Source of the DNA: Chryseobacterium candidae
GTDB taxonomy: Bacteria; Bacteroidota; Bacteroidia; Flavobacteriales; Weeksellaceae
Length of the DNA stretch: 64,000 nt
Direction of reading: 5' to 3'
Assembly: GCF_004916905.1 (NCBI RefSeq)
Contig: NZ_SDLV01000004.1
Coordinates: 62,001 to 126,000, forward strand
Part shown: piece by piece, positions 42,068 through 54,605 of the stretch
How the letters are laid out: each line of letters begins with the position of its first letter
Numbering within the stretch: position 1 is the first letter of the stretch
Notes under the pieces: generated by a model
Databases searched by the model: none
Seen by the model: only the letters and a program-made list of their open reading frames with translations
Told to the model about the DNA's origin: nothing
Made by a program: the position numbers and the translations under genes

Positions 42068-43079
42068 AGCGTAAATCAATTTTTAAGTCTACAATAAACT
42101 CTGTTTCCGAATCTCTGATCTCCAGCTGATGTTTAGGATACAATATTTCCAGTCTTTTTTTCACATTCTGAATTCCTATTCCGGAGACGGTATCTTTCAT
42201 TCTCTGTGTTTTAAAATTGAAAAGATAAAAATGCAGCACTTTATCATGATCTGAGATTTTCATTTCAAAACCTTTATCACGAAAATCTCCATGTTTAAAG
42301 GCATTTTCAACAAAAGGAACCAACAGCATTGGCGAGATCTTAAGGCGAGGATACTGAATATTTTTTTCTATGAGCAACAGCTCAGGTTTTCTGATTCTAA
42401 GTTTCTCCAAGGCAATCAGGCTATCAATATATCCAATTTCCTTGTACAAAGGAATTGAATCTTTTTCAAGATCCTTTGTGCTGTATCTTAACAATTGTAC
42501 CAGTTCTTCAATTGCTGGCAAGGCTTTGTCTGATTTCTGATAGACAAGAGAGTAGATATTATTTAATGAATTAAAAATAAAATGAGGATTGATCTGGGTT
42601 TTTAATGCCTGAAGCTCTGCCTGTTTCTTTTCAATCAGCAGCTGCTTTTTATCATTTTCGGCAACACCATATTTCTCTACGATCCACAGGATTCCTGCAA
42701 TGAAAACAGTCAATGATGCATTGTAGATATTATCTGTCAAATAATATAAAAGTCCGGTATTTTTATTATAATTTCTGAATCCAAGGGTAATAGGAAGCAG
42801 CACTTCTTCTATTCCATACCGAATTACACCAAAGCTTAAAATAGAAATAAAGAAAACTAAAACAGCAGAATAAAGTTTCTCAAGATTTAATACTTTCGGA
42901 ATAATAACCAGATACAAAAGATAAAAAGTAGAGATTTCTGTAATAAAATAAGTAAAGTTCAGCACATACGATTCAAACCCTCTTCGCTCAGGAAAAAAGA
43001 AATAAGGCGTAATGTTGTTTCCTATAAAATTGAAACTCCAATAAAAAATCTGAAGCCAGATAATTTGCTTTTTATTCAT
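42060..43079 (-). CDS. LytS/YehU-type sensor histidine kinase
   Basis: This integral membrane kinase has 339 residues from the ATG at 43079 (MNKKQIIWLQIFYW). Four transmembrane segments cover about the first 140 residues. The His_kinase domain has the motif LKTQINPHFIFNSLNNIYSLVY with the phospho-acceptor His. An ATPase region follows with FVENAFKHG and GIGIQNVKKRLE. There is no periplasmic domain of any size, so sensing is probably within the membrane. It forms an overlapping pair with the LytTR regulator. Confidence 0.92.
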   Translation of the reverse strand: MNKKQIIWLQIFYWSFNFIGNNITPYFFFPERRGFESYVLNFTYFITEISTFYLLYLVIIPKVLNLEKLYSAVLVFFISILSFGVIRYGIEEVLLPITLGFRNYNKNTGLLYYLTDNIYNASLTVFIAGILWIVEKYGVAENDKKQLLIEKKQAELQALKTQINPHFIFNSLNNIYSLVYQKSDKALPAIEELVQLLRYSTKDLEKDSIPLYKEIGYIDSLIALEKLRIRKPELLLIEKNIQYPRLKISPMLLVPFVENAFKHGDFRDKGFEMKISDHDKVLHFYLFNFKTQRMKDTVSGIGIQNVKKRLEILYPKHQLEIRDSETEFIVDLKIDLRYE

Positions 43080-43270
43080 ATTCAAATATAAATCTATACA
43101 CCCACAATTCATCAACCCTTTTCGATAAAAACCTGTTTTTCTCCGACGAAGCTATTTTAATATGTATAATCTCAGGTTTCATCTAAACGCTATTTCCAAT
43201 CGAAGCCTCTTCCTATACTTTTGTCAGAGAAATTCAACATAAAGCTCATTTAATCTGTCATTGATAACCT

Positions 43271-45394
43271 ATGAAAAAGCATCTTTTATTTATAACCGCC
43301 CTTGTTTGCTCTTTTACAGCAGCACAAACAAAAGACACTGCGAACGTCAACAAAATTGAGGCAGTAACAATGAATGGCAAAAAAATTCTGGTACAGCGTA
43401 AAGTGGACCGCCTGGTTTATAATGTTCAGAATTCTATGCTTTCACAGGGAAGTTCGGGAACCGAGGTATTGGCTGGCACTCCTTTATTACAGGTGGATGA
43501 AAATAAAGGTCTTCTTTCTATTGCCGGAAAAAATGGAGTTTCTGTAATGGTGAATGATCGGATGCTGAATATTTCCGGAGCCGAACTGATCAATTATCTG
43601 AGAAACCTTCGTTCTGAAAACATATTGAAAATAGAAGTAATCACCACTCCACCTGCCAAATATGAAGCACAGGGAAACAGCGGAATCATTAATATTATCC
43701 TTAAAAAGAATCAGAATCTTGGATGGAACGGTTATCTGACGACCAGTTATACTCAAAAAACATATGCCGGTTTCAGCAGTGTGGCAGGAGTGAATTATCA
43801 GAATGAAAAAATAAAAGCCTCCGTAAAAGTAATGGGCTATGACGGAGATAAAAGATCAGTAGAAAAATATAATATTATTGGCCAAAATTCTTCGGTCAGC
43901 AAAGATGACAGAAGGGATATGAATGACGGGCTCGGTCTGAATGCCAATTTTGATTATTCACTTTCTAAAAACTCCAATATCGGATTGGTATACGATATTA
44001 CAAAGGGGCATACCAATATGGATATCAATTCAACACAAAGTTACTTTACAGATGGTACGCCTACATTACAAACAGAGACGGATTCAAAGCATCGTTCTCC
44101 ATATACAACCCAAATGCTTAATCTGTATTTTGACCAGAAATTTGGAGAACATAAGCTAAGTTTTGGTGCCAATTATTATGGAAACCTTCCTGATACGGAG
44201 GTCAATTTTACCACAAGAAATGTTGCAGATAATTCAATGCAGACGGTAAGAAATCTTTCTGGTGTAGACTATAAAATCTATTCAGGGCAGGCTGATCTGA
44301 TTTTAAATTTTAAAAAAATTCAGTTGGAAACCGGCGCTAAATACAGTCATTTTTCTAATAATTCTGACATCGGATATTTCAATTTCACCCATGGAAATTA
44401 TATCATAGACCCAGCAAAGAGCAATCTTTTTGATTATAATGAAAAAAATTATGCCGCTTATGTCAGTGCCAGTAAAGATCTTGGTGAAAAATGGTCGGTG
44501 AAAGCAGGATTACGTTATGAATATTCACAAACCAATGGATTCTCTCCTACTACCCAGTCTAAATCCGAGAATAATTACGGAAAATTTTTCCCTACAGCCT
44601 ATGTTTCCTATAAAGCCAGTCAGGATAACCAATTCAGTATTAACTATTCCAGAAGAATCAACCGTCCTTATTTCCGGGCTTTAGATCCGTTCCGATGGTA
44701 TTCTAATCCTAATACGTATTATGCCGGAAACCCAAGTCTGCAACCTTCTTTTAATCATAATATTGAATTCAATTATATTTTTAAAAATAAATTCTCAGCC
44801 ACTCTTTATTATCAGAGAACAAAGAATAATTTTGACCAGATTTCCTTCCTGAACGGCATTGATCTTATCAGTACCTATGAAAACTATTACAACCAGAATA
44901 TTTACGGGACCAATTTCAATTATACAGATACTTTTTTCAAAATCTGGGAAAGTAATATTTCAACCTCGTTCAGTTATAATGAAACACAGATTACAAGATT
45001 TAATCTGGTTCCTAAAAACGGTCAGTCATTTTATTATTCTCTCAACAATACATTCCAGCTGAACAAGGCTAAGACCTTCATGCTATTTGTCAATTACTGG
45101 CATAATCTTCCCTCGAGAGACGGCTCCGCTTCCATCAAAGGCAGAGCAAGTTTTGATGCGGGACTAAAAATGAGCTTTGTGGAAAAAGCCCTGCAGGTCA
45201 ATCTTTCAATGAGTGATATTTTTAAACAATCCGGCTTTAAAGCAGATATGTATTTTACAGATAATACACAATCATTCAATAACTATTGGGATGCACGAAG
45301 AATGACACTCAGTATCACCTACAATTTTGGGAATCAAAAAGTGAAATCGAACAAAAGAGCGATCAATTTTGAAGAAAAAGATCGAGCACAATAA
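43271..45394 (+). CDS. Outer-membrane beta-barrel receptor (OMP_b-brl_3 type), first copy
   Basis: This TonB-dependent-receptor-like protein has 707 residues and a signal peptide (about 1-19, cleavage after AAQ). A plug-like domain (about 30-150) includes LLQVDENKGLLSIAGKNG and YEAQGNSGIINIILKK. The large barrel is of the type named outer membrane beta-barrel family protein. It lacks the CarboxypepD-like domain present in many relatives. It starts 192 bases from the divergent kinase gene and is followed by a second protein of the same family. Ligand unknown; a role in peptide or siderophore uptake is only a family-level possibility. Confidence 0.88.
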   Translation: MKKHLLFITALVCSFTAAQTKDTANVNKIEAVTMNGKKILVQRKVDRLVYNVQNSMLSQGSSGTEVLAGTPLLQVDENKGLLSIAGKNGVSVMVNDRMLNISGAELINYLRNLRSENILKIEVITTPPAKYEAQGNSGIINIILKKNQNLGWNGYLTTSYTQKTYAGFSSVAGVNYQNEKIKASVKVMGYDGDKRSVEKYNIIGQNSSVSKDDRRDMNDGLGLNANFDYSLSKNSNIGLVYDITKGHTNMDINSTQSYFTDGTPTLQTETDSKHRSPYTTQMLNLYFDQKFGEHKLSFGANYYGNLPDTEVNFTTRNVADNSMQTVRNLSGVDYKIYSGQADLILNFKKIQLETGAKYSHFSNNSDIGYFNFTHGNYIIDPAKSNLFDYNEKNYAAYVSASKDLGEKWSVKAGLRYEYSQTNGFSPTTQSKSENNYGKFFPTAYVSYKASQDNQFSINYSRRINRPYFRALDPFRWYSNPNTYYAGNPSLQPSFNHNIEFNYIFKNKFSATLYYQRTKNNFDQISFLNGIDLISTYENYYNQNIYGTNFNYTDTFFKIWESNISTSFSYNETQITRFNLVPKNGQSFYYSLNNTFQLNKAKTFMLFVNYWHNLPSRDGSASIKGRASFDAGLKMSFVEKALQVNLSMSDIFKQSGFKADMYFTDNTQSFNNYWDARRMTLSITYNFGNQKVKSNKRAINFEEKDRAQ

Positions 45395-45576
45395 TAACTT
45401 ATAGCAAGAATTCCTGTTATTACAGGGAATGGCCATTCGGCAGTATTAAAAAGGCTTTTTACTTCTTCTGCAGAATATGATTTTATTGAATTTTCTTCAT
45501 GGAAATAAAAAAATTACTGTGCTGATTGTAACAAAATTTGTTTTTCATCGTCTAACCGAATAGTAGTAAAAACATT

Positions 45577-47802
45577 ATGAAAAAAACTATATTCACTTTA
45601 TCTCTGGTAAGTTCTACGCTGGTTTTCTCTCAGGAAAAGAGCAATACAACTTCTAAAGAGAAACAAATTGAAGGTATTGTCATCACCAAAACTAAAAAAG
45701 CAGTTGAACAAAAGGCAGACCGTACTATTTTTGACTTTTCCGAGCAACCTCAGCTGAATAACGGAAACGTTCTGGAAGGAATTAAAAAACTTCCCGGGCT
45801 TGTATCTACGGACATCGCAGGAATGATGTATCAGGGTAAAATGCTGGAAGTGTATCTGAACGGAAGACCTTTGAACATCACATCCAATGAATTAAACTCC
45901 TTTCTGGAAGGAATGCCTGCCAATTCTGTAGAAAGAATTGAAGTAATCACCCAGCCCGGTGCTGAGTTTCCGGCAACTTCCGGAGGTGCAATCATGAATA
46001 TCATCACGAACAAAAACGCTAATAAATATTTAACTGCTACTTATTCTGGAAATTATTCTTTCACGAATTATGATAAATACAGAAGCAGAACCACAAACTC
46101 TGTTAACTTAAACGCCAGAAATAAATATTTCGGATGGCAGCTGAATGTGGGACAAAATTACCGTGAAAGTATGCTTAACGGCCAGCAGGATGAGCTTTTG
46201 AACAGCCATACCGACAGATACGGCCGTGGATATTTTGCAAAATCCGGATTGACTTTTGATCTTGGCCAGGACAGATTATTATTAAACTACGATATTTATC
46301 ATAACAATAACGACAACTATACTTTAAGTAATGGCCATGGAGATTTGCCTTTCAAGAGAAACCCGGAGGATTTAAAAGAAGCTTTTTATACTTCTTCCGA
46401 TGTTGCGCATACCAATAATTTGAGACAGGAAGCCGTTGTAACGTATCAGAAGCGTTTTGCTGACAAATCTCAAAAACTGGACTTTCAGTTTGGCTATACA
46501 AGATCAGACAGCAAGTTTTCTCAGGATAATTATTTTCAAGATGGAACATTTGTAGCTTATCCCAATGAACCTCTCGATAGCCCTACCAATGGATTAAAAG
46601 ATATTCTTAACAATAAATCTGTAATGAATATTGCGAATCTTAAAGTAGATTATGCCCAGCCTATCAAACTTCTTGACGGTGGAAAGGTAAGCTTTGGGGG
46701 ATTGTATGAAAGACAGGACTATGACACGGAAAGCTTTGGACTAACTAATCTTGAATACCAGAGACAGACTGCTTCAACCTACTTGGAGTTTCAGGCTAAA
46801 CTGAAAAAGTTTGATTTCACTTTGGGCACCCGTGCTGAAAACTATGATATTTCCGGCGTAACAAGATATATTAAAGATAAAAAGGTGGTTGAAGCTGATT
46901 TAATTCCATTCAATAAGTTTAAATTTTTCCCGAATGCAAGTGTACAATATAACATGATGAATCAGGTTTATATTGCTGCGAATTACAACAGGAAAATCAG
47001 CCTGCCAAGTATTTCTGCTCTGAACCCAAACAATGTAACATTCTCCGGACCAAGTACGGAAGTAAACGGTAACCCGAATCTACAGCCTACTATTTTTGAT
47101 AATTATGAGCTGAAAATTTCAGCTTTTGACTATGCATTCATCGGATATAGCGTAAGCTCAGCAAGCAATCAGGTGGCACAGATCATCCGAAAAGACGGAA
47201 GAAAACTATTCAACGAGCAAGTGAATATTTCGAATATGAAAATTCACAATTTCAACGTGGGATTACCTGTTCCTTTTATGATTTTCAGCAAACCGTTTAG
47301 TGAAATCATGAAATTTAATTTCAATCCTGATAAAATTAATTTCATGTACCTGTATGCTGGTTATCAGAAACATGAAATCGACAATCTGAATAATAAAGGA
47401 TTCTGGATCTTCAATATCATGACCCAGATTATTTTACCTAAGGACATCAAACTGACAGCCAACTACAGCTATCTGACTCCAAAGGCCGGATATTTCTACT
47501 TTACGGCAGAAAAACCGTTTAACAACTCTCTTGATATTACGCTGACAAAGAAGTTTATGAATAACCGCCTGACACTTTCTGTTTTTGCGAATGATATTTT
47601 CAACGGGCAGATGATGCAGGTACGCTCTAATCCGCCGTCAGGAAACCCGGTGATGATCTACAGTAAATATGACACCCGAAATTTCGGGCTTTCCATCAAC
47701 TATAAAATTCCGACAAGAAATAAACTGGCAAAAGAGGATCCAAATATCTTGAACCAGACTAAAAAAGAAGATACCGGAGGGGTAATGCAGCAGGCACAAT
47801 AA
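45577..47802 (+). CDS. Outer-membrane beta-barrel receptor (OMP_b-brl_3 type), second copy
   Basis: This 741-residue protein has the same architecture as its upstream neighbour: signal peptide (about 1-19), plug-like region with KKLPGLVSTDIAGMMYQGK and EFPATSGGAIMNIITNK, then a long barrel. Sequence identity between the two is low by eye, so this is not a recent duplication. The C-terminus after the last barrel strand has a tail ending GGVMQQAQ. The gap of 182 bases between the two genes holds a short weak hairpin near 45409-45430 and no clear promoter. A perfect 24-bp hairpin terminator follows. Confidence 0.88.
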   Translation: MKKTIFTLSLVSSTLVFSQEKSNTTSKEKQIEGIVITKTKKAVEQKADRTIFDFSEQPQLNNGNVLEGIKKLPGLVSTDIAGMMYQGKMLEVYLNGRPLNITSNELNSFLEGMPANSVERIEVITQPGAEFPATSGGAIMNIITNKNANKYLTATYSGNYSFTNYDKYRSRTTNSVNLNARNKYFGWQLNVGQNYRESMLNGQQDELLNSHTDRYGRGYFAKSGLTFDLGQDRLLLNYDIYHNNNDNYTLSNGHGDLPFKRNPEDLKEAFYTSSDVAHTNNLRQEAVVTYQKRFADKSQKLDFQFGYTRSDSKFSQDNYFQDGTFVAYPNEPLDSPTNGLKDILNNKSVMNIANLKVDYAQPIKLLDGGKVSFGGLYERQDYDTESFGLTNLEYQRQTASTYLEFQAKLKKFDFTLGTRAENYDISGVTRYIKDKKVVEADLIPFNKFKFFPNASVQYNMMNQVYIAANYNRKISLPSISALNPNNVTFSGPSTEVNGNPNLQPTIFDNYELKISAFDYAFIGYSVSSASNQVAQIIRKDGRKLFNEQVNISNMKIHNFNVGLPVPFMIFSKPFSEIMKFNFNPDKINFMYLYAGYQKHEIDNLNNKGFWIFNIMTQIILPKDIKLTANYSYLTPKAGYFYFTAEKPFNNSLDITLTKKFMNNRLTLSVFANDIFNGQMMQVRSNPPSGNPVMIYSKYDTRNFGLSINYKIPTRNKLAKEDPNILNQTKKEDTGGVMQQAQ

Positions 47803-47810
47803 TCCTTTCC

Positions 47811-47864
47811 AATATCAATAGAAAGAGGCAGTAAAAATGATTACTGCCTCTTTCTATTGATATT
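47811..47864. terminator. Perfect 24-bp bidirectional terminator
   Basis: AATATCAATAGAAAGAGGCA plus GTAA (47811-47834) pairs perfectly with 47841-47864 around a 6-base loop. It separates convergent genes and could end transcription from both sides. Confidence 0.88.
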
Positions 47865-47915
47865 AAAATGGTGTTATTGGTGAAAATATTAGTGATATTA
47901 GTGTTTATATTTACA

Positions 47916-48623
47916 TCAAAAATCAATCGTCTGAAACCTCCAGTTCAAAGTATCCACCAAAGTCAGCTGATTGACATTTACTGGAAGATCTGTGATAATT
48001 TTTAACGTCTGCAGCGCCATCATACTGCCTATCATTCCGGGAAGAGCTCCCAGTACGCCAAGACTGTCACAATCCGGTATATCCTCATCGAAAGGCGGTT
48101 CAGGGAAAATATCCCGTAAGTTTTTACTTCCGTTATGATTAAAAACAGCCGCTTGCCCTGAAAATCCTAAAATACTTCCGTAAACCAGAGTTTTTTTTAA
48201 TTCTACACAGGTATCATTCACCAGATATCTTGTAGTGAAGTTATCTGAGCCATCAACAATAATATCATACTGAGAAATGATTTCTCCGGCATTATCTTCA
48301 TTGAGTTTTTCCTCAATTCCTATCAGTTTAACCTGATGATTGATTTCTTTTACAAATGTTTCTGCGCTTTTCACTTTGGATAATCCTACTCTATTTTCGG
48401 TATGAATGATCTGGCGGTTCAGGTTATGAAGTTCTACATGGTCAAAATCGATAACACCTAAAGTTCCTACTCCTGCAGCCGCCAGATATTGAATAACAGG
48501 ACTTCCCAAGCCTCCTGCTCCTATAACAAGGACTTTAGAAGACATGACTTTCTTTTGTCCTTCCAATCCGATTTCTTCGATAAATATCTGCCGGCTGTAT
48601 CGTGCAAACTGGTCTTGTTTCAT
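47916..48623 (-). CDS. thiF: ThiF/MoeB-type adenylyltransferase
   Basis: This protein has 235 residues from the ATG at 48623 (a second ATG lies three codons upstream). It is the E1-like enzyme that adenylates the C-terminal glycine of ThiS for sulfur transfer. The ATP site is VLVIGAGGLGSPVIQYL, with DFDHVELHNLNRQIIH and DGSDNFTTRYLVND following. The usual two CxxC zinc motifs are missing: only DTCVELK and IPDCDSLG carry cysteines. There is no rhodanese domain. It is the last gene of the thiamine operon, 50 bases after thiH. Confidence 0.9.
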   Translation of the reverse strand: MKQDQFARYSRQIFIEEIGLEGQKKVMSSKVLVIGAGGLGSPVIQYLAAAGVGTLGVIDFDHVELHNLNRQIIHTENRVGLSKVKSAETFVKEINHQVKLIGIEEKLNEDNAGEIISQYDIIVDGSDNFTTRYLVNDTCVELKKTLVYGSILGFSGQAAVFNHNGSKNLRDIFPEPPFDEDIPDCDSLGVLGALPGMIGSMMALQTLKIITDLPVNVNQLTLVDTLNWRFQTIDF

Positions 48624-48673
48624 AATTATCATTGAACCATTAAGGTTTTTAAAGTTCTTAATGGTTTAAAATT

Positions 48674-49792
48674 TTAAAATCCACTGTATACGGAATCCCA
48701 ATCTTTCATCACAGGATCATAACCTGCTTTTTTAATCATCATTTTAATCTCCTCCATACTTCGTTCATCACTGGTTTCAAACTGTTCCAGAGATTCTTTA
48801 TCCACAGCATAGCCTCCGGGATTGGTTTTTGAACCTGCACTCATCGCTGTAGCCCCCAGAGATACAATATTATTTCTAAAGGTTTCATTTTCCCTGGTAG
48901 AAATGGAGATTTCAAGGTCTTCATTCCAGATTCTGTAGGCACAAATGAGCTGAAGAAGGTCTTTATCTTCCATAATGAAATTCGGTTCAATAATCCCTTC
49001 AGCGGGTCTGAGCCTGGGAAATGAAACAGAAAACTTGCTTTTCCAGTACTGTTTCTGGAGATAATCGATGTGTAAGGCATTAAAAAAACTGTCTACTCTC
49101 CAATCTTCAAGCCCTAGAAGAACTCCCAGCCCTATTTTATGAATGCCTGCCCTTCCTATTCTATCCGGAGTCTCCAGACGGAAATGAAAGTTTGATTTCT
49201 TACCTTTTGGATGATATTCCCTGTAGACATCCTGATGATAGGTTTCCTGATATACTAAAACGGAATGCACTCCTTCTTCATGAAGCAGTTTGTATTCTTC
49301 TTCCAGTAATGGCTGAACTTCAATGGATATATTGGAAAAATGGGGCTTTAGCTTACGGACTGCATTCTGAAAATAAGGTACTCCTACAATTTTATTGGCT
49401 TCCCCGCTTACCAGTAACACATGATTCACTCCCATAGATTTCAGTACTGATGCTTCAATCATCAGCTCCATATCGGAAAGTGTTTTCCTTTTCAGGTGAT
49501 TGTCCAGACTGAATCCGCAATAGGTACAGATATTCTGACATTCATTACTAAGATACAGCGGAGCATAGAGCTGAATGATTTTTCCAAATCTTTTTTGGGT
49601 AAGTGCCTTCGTCATTCTCGCCATCAGCTCAAGTTCCTGAGAAGCCGCTGGTGAGAGAAGATTAAGGAAATCATCCAGGGTTTTATTCTTTTTCTGAAGA
49701 CTGTACCTTACATCAGCCAGGCTTACTTTTTCAAGCTTATTCTTTACCTCATCCCACTGATAGTTTTCAAAAACATCTTTAAAGCTTTTCAT
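48674..49792 (-). CDS. thiH: 2-iminoacetate synthase (radical SAM)
   Basis: ThiH splits tyrosine to give dehydroglycine for thiazole formation. It has 372 residues. The radical SAM cluster motif is C85xxxC89xxC92 in SNECQNICTYCGF. A TIM-barrel with EVQPLLEEEY and YQETYHQDVYREYHPKGKK, typical of ThiH, follows. Using ThiH instead of the oxygen-dependent ThiO fits life at low oxygen, in line with the cbb3 oxidase genes at the end of the window. It lies between thiG and thiF, nine bases after thiG. Confidence 0.97.
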   Translation of the reverse strand: MKSFKDVFENYQWDEVKNKLEKVSLADVRYSLQKKNKTLDDFLNLLSPAASQELELMARMTKALTQKRFGKIIQLYAPLYLSNECQNICTYCGFSLDNHLKRKTLSDMELMIEASVLKSMGVNHVLLVSGEANKIVGVPYFQNAVRKLKPHFSNISIEVQPLLEEEYKLLHEEGVHSVLVYQETYHQDVYREYHPKGKKSNFHFRLETPDRIGRAGIHKIGLGVLLGLEDWRVDSFFNALHIDYLQKQYWKSKFSVSFPRLRPAEGIIEPNFIMEDKDLLQLICAYRIWNEDLEISISTRENETFRNNIVSLGATAMSAGSKTNPGGYAVDKESLEQFETSDERSMEEIKMMIKKAGYDPVMKDWDSVYSGF

Positions 49793-49801
49793 AAGTCTGA
49801 T

Positions 49802-50578
49802 TTATTCAAATAAAAATGAAGTCAGCGGACTTGAAGCTTCAGCATGGTTAGTAATGGCACCCAATCCTGATTCAAAGGCTCTTCTTCCGGCAATCACCCC
49901 TTCTTTAAAAGCTAAAGCCATATTCAGCGGGTTTCCGGCAACGGCAATGGCAGTATTCACCAAAACGGCGTCTGCTCCCATTTCCATTGCTTTTGCAGCA
50001 TCTGATGGCGCACCGATACCTGCATCTACTACGACAGGAACATTACTCTGACTGATGATGATTTCCAGAAAGTCTTGTGTTCTTAATCCTTTATTCGTCC
50101 CGATGGGTGCTCCCAAAGGCATTACCACTGATGTTCCGGCATCTTCCAGACGTTTGCACAAAACAGGATCGGCATGAATGTAAGGCATTACAACAAATCC
50201 TAATTTCGCCAGTTCTTCCGTGGCATATAATGTTTCAATAGGGTCCGGCAGTAAATATTTCGGATCCGGATGAATTTCCAGTTTTACCCAGTTCGTTTCC
50301 AGTGCTTCTCTGGCTAATTGTGCAGCCAATACAGCTTCTTTGGCAGTTCTCGCTCCGGAAGTATTCGGCAGAAGATGAACGTTGGTTTCTTTTAATGAAT
50401 CAAGCAGACTGTCTTCACTGGATTTCGCATCAATTCTTTTTAGCGCCATTGTTACCATATTGGTTTCGGATGCGATAACAGATTGTACCATATCTCCCAT
50501 ACTTCCGAATTTTCCTGTTCCTAAAAACAGTCTTGATTCAAAAATTCTTCCTGCTATTTCTAATTTCTGATGGCTCAT
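49802..50578 (-). CDS. thiG: Thiazole synthase
   Basis: ThiG condenses deoxyxylulose 5-phosphate, dehydroglycine and sulfur from ThiS thiocarboxylate into the thiazole phosphate. It has 258 residues. Lys99 in [17 protein letters not shown] is the Schiff-base lysine. Phosphate-binding segments [13 protein letters not shown] and [20 protein letters not shown] are intact. Its start overlaps the stop of thiE by 4 bases (ATGA), so the two are translationally coupled. Confidence 0.97.
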   Translation of the reverse strand: MSHQKLEIAGRIFESRLFLGTGKFGSMGDMVQSVIASETNMVTMALKRIDAKSSEDSLLDSLKETNVHLLPNTSGARTAKEAVLAAQLAREALETNWVKLEIHPDPKYLLPDPIETLYATEELAKLGFVVMPYIHADPVLCKRLEDAGTSVVMPLGAPIGTNKGLRTQDFLEIIISQSNVPVVVDAGIGAPSDAAKAMEMGADAVLVNTAIAVAGNPLNMALAFKEGVIAGRRAFESGLGAITNHAEASSPLTSFLFE

Positions 50579-51189
50579 ATCATTACTTTTTTTAGTTCAT
50601 TAATAATTGATGGCTGTTTTGTGATCAGCCCGGAAACTGCAATGCCGTAAATTCCAATTTCCTGCAAGGGTAAAATATCTTCAAGGGTAACGCCTCCGAT
50701 GGCAAATATCTTAGGGACATCTATTGATTTTTCCCTTAATCCATCAATGATATGCTGATATCCTTCAAACCCAAGAACAGGGCTTAGTTTTTCTTTGGTT
50801 GTGGTAAACCTCAATGGTCCTAAACCGATATAATCACAGGATTCTTTGATTCTCTGAATGACATCTGAAAGGGTATTAGCCGTTCCGCCAATCATTTTAT
50901 TTTCGCCCAAGATCAACCTTGCGTCTTTAACGGCACTGTCGTTTAATCCTAAATGAACACCGTCAGCATCTATTTCCCTGGCTATTTGTACATGATCATT
51001 GATGATACAGACCGACTGATATTCTGAACAAAGCTGTTTTGAAATTTCACAGAGTTTGATTAATTCGTTTTCAGGAGCATTTTTCCAGCGAACCTGTACC
51101 CATTTAACCCCGTTATCCAGAGCTTTACGGACACAAAGTTCCTGTTCCCGGAAAGTATTTCCTTGTGATATGTATTGTAATTTTTCCAT
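50575..51189 (-). CDS. thiE: Thiamine phosphate synthase
   Basis: ThiE joins the pyrimidine pyrophosphate and thiazole phosphate to thiamine phosphate. It has 204 residues and the canonical motifs: [28 protein letters not shown] and [21 protein letters not shown]. This is the catalytic copy of two ThiE-fold proteins in the operon; the other is the divergent TenI-like gene at 51907. It starts four bases after thiD ends and is followed by an overlap with thiG. Confidence 0.95.
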   Translation of the reverse strand: MEKLQYISQGNTFREQELCVRKALDNGVKWVQVRWKNAPENELIKLCEISKQLCSEYQSVCIINDHVQIAREIDADGVHLGLNDSAVKDARLILGENKMIGGTANTLSDVIQRIKESCDYIGLGPLRFTTTKEKLSPVLGFEGYQHIIDGLREKSIDVPKIFAIGGVTLEDILPLQEIGIYGIAVSGLITKQPSIINELKKVMI

Positions 51190-51193
51190 GTTT

Positions 51194-51906
51194 CTATGAA
51201 TGCGTTCCCAATAAAGAGGGATTGCTTTTTAAAAATTTTTCGATATATAGTTTTCCGGTGCGGCATGCCTTTTCCATATTTTCGCCTTTCGCCAGTTCTG
51301 CAGTAATTGCTGAAGATAAAACACAGCCGGAACCATGCTTAGGGAAATAAATCGTATTACTTTCGGCCGGAACTAAAAGGGTTTCTTTTCCATTTTCAAC
51401 TAAAGTATCTGTTCCTAAACGATCTTCACTATGCCCTCCTTTGATTAATAATGAACATTCATACGTATCCGGTAAAAGATGATACTGCTTTAAAACGTTG
51501 TATTCATTATAATTGGGAGTTATTAAACTCAACTTATTAATCGTATTTTTCAATTGAGGAAGTGTTTCAGGATCAAAAAATGTAAATTCGGAAGTACTTT
51601 TCAGAACTGGGTCCCAAACGATTTTTACTTCAGAATCGCTTTCTTTAACCGTTTCTACAATCTTACTTAGAAATTCTGCATCTTTCACAATTCCGATTTT
51701 TACTGCTGAAATGGTATAGTTTTTTATCAACAGCTGAATTGCTTTGGTTACTTCATCTATAGGCCGCCATTCTAAGTTCAAGCATTTGGAAGCGGTTTGC
51801 AACGTCAATGCTGTACATACTCCCAGTCCCATTACCTTTGATTGCTCGAAGGTTTTACTGTCTGATAACAAGCCTGCTCCTCCACTTGGGTCGAAGCCTG
51901 CGATAC

Positions 51907-51931
<25 letters not shown>
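51194..51931 (-). CDS. thiD: Hydroxymethylpyrimidine (phosphate) kinase
   Basis: ThiD phosphorylates hydroxymethylpyrimidine phosphate to the diphosphate. It has 245 residues, a ribokinase-like fold, and the hallmark ISIAGFDPSGGAGLLSDSKT at the start with VCTALTLQT after it. The anion-hole segment GSGCVLSSAITAELAKG is near the C-terminus. It overlaps the end of the TenI-like gene by 25 bases. There is no fused ThiE or TenA domain. Confidence 0.95.
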
Positions 51932-54314
<2,383 letters not shown>

Positions 54315-54327
54315 TTAAATATGAGAA

Positions 54328-54534
54328 TTAACCGCCCTGAGTGGCAGTAATGATTAAAATTGAATCGTTGTTATTGAGGATGGTTTCCGCCCAGACTGAG
54401 AGGGGAATAATGCGATTGTTGAGAGCTACAGCAATACCTTTCTTATTTCCGGGTAACTCAATAGCCAATAATGCTTCCAGGTTTTCGGGAAGTACATCAA
54501 ATGTTTTTCGGGTGTGGTTGATTATAAGTTCCAT
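54328..54534 (-). CDS. thiS: Sulfur carrier protein ThiS
   Basis: ThiS is the ubiquitin-like sulfur carrier for thiazole synthesis. It has 68 residues and ends in the essential Gly-Gly (IITATQGG). It is the first gene of the operon. Its start codon lies inside a perfect 10-bp hairpin (54531-54565) downstream of the TPP aptamer, which suggests control of translation starting at this gene. Confidence 0.93.
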   Translation of the reverse strand: MELIINHTRKTFDVLPENLEALLAIELPGNKKGIAVALNNRIIPLSVWAETILNNNDSILIITATQGG

Positions 54535-54565
54535 TCCTAATATTTTACATATACTTTAGGAATGG
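54531..54565 (-). promoter_or_regulatory. Hairpin covering the thiS start codon
   Basis: On the minus strand CCATTCCTAA (54565-54556) and TTAGGAATGG (54540-54531) are perfectly complementary. The second arm contains the thiS ATG. It is the likely expression platform of the upstream TPP aptamer. A second small hairpin, TGTACA with TGTACA, lies between aptamer and platform (54574-54591). Confidence 0.65.
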
Positions 54566-54605
54566 CCATTATTGTACAATAGAATGTACAGCAAAAGTCA
54601 TCTAC

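Noticed and set aside
43147..43206. Two CGAAGC direct repeats upstream of the first beta-barrel gene as a LytTR site
   Set aside because: Spacing of 54 bases and poor flanking similarity do not match the usual 10-11 base spaced LytTR repeats.
45409..45430. Hairpin between the two beta-barrel genes as a terminator
   Set aside because: The stem has a mismatch and no T tract follows, so termination is not supported.
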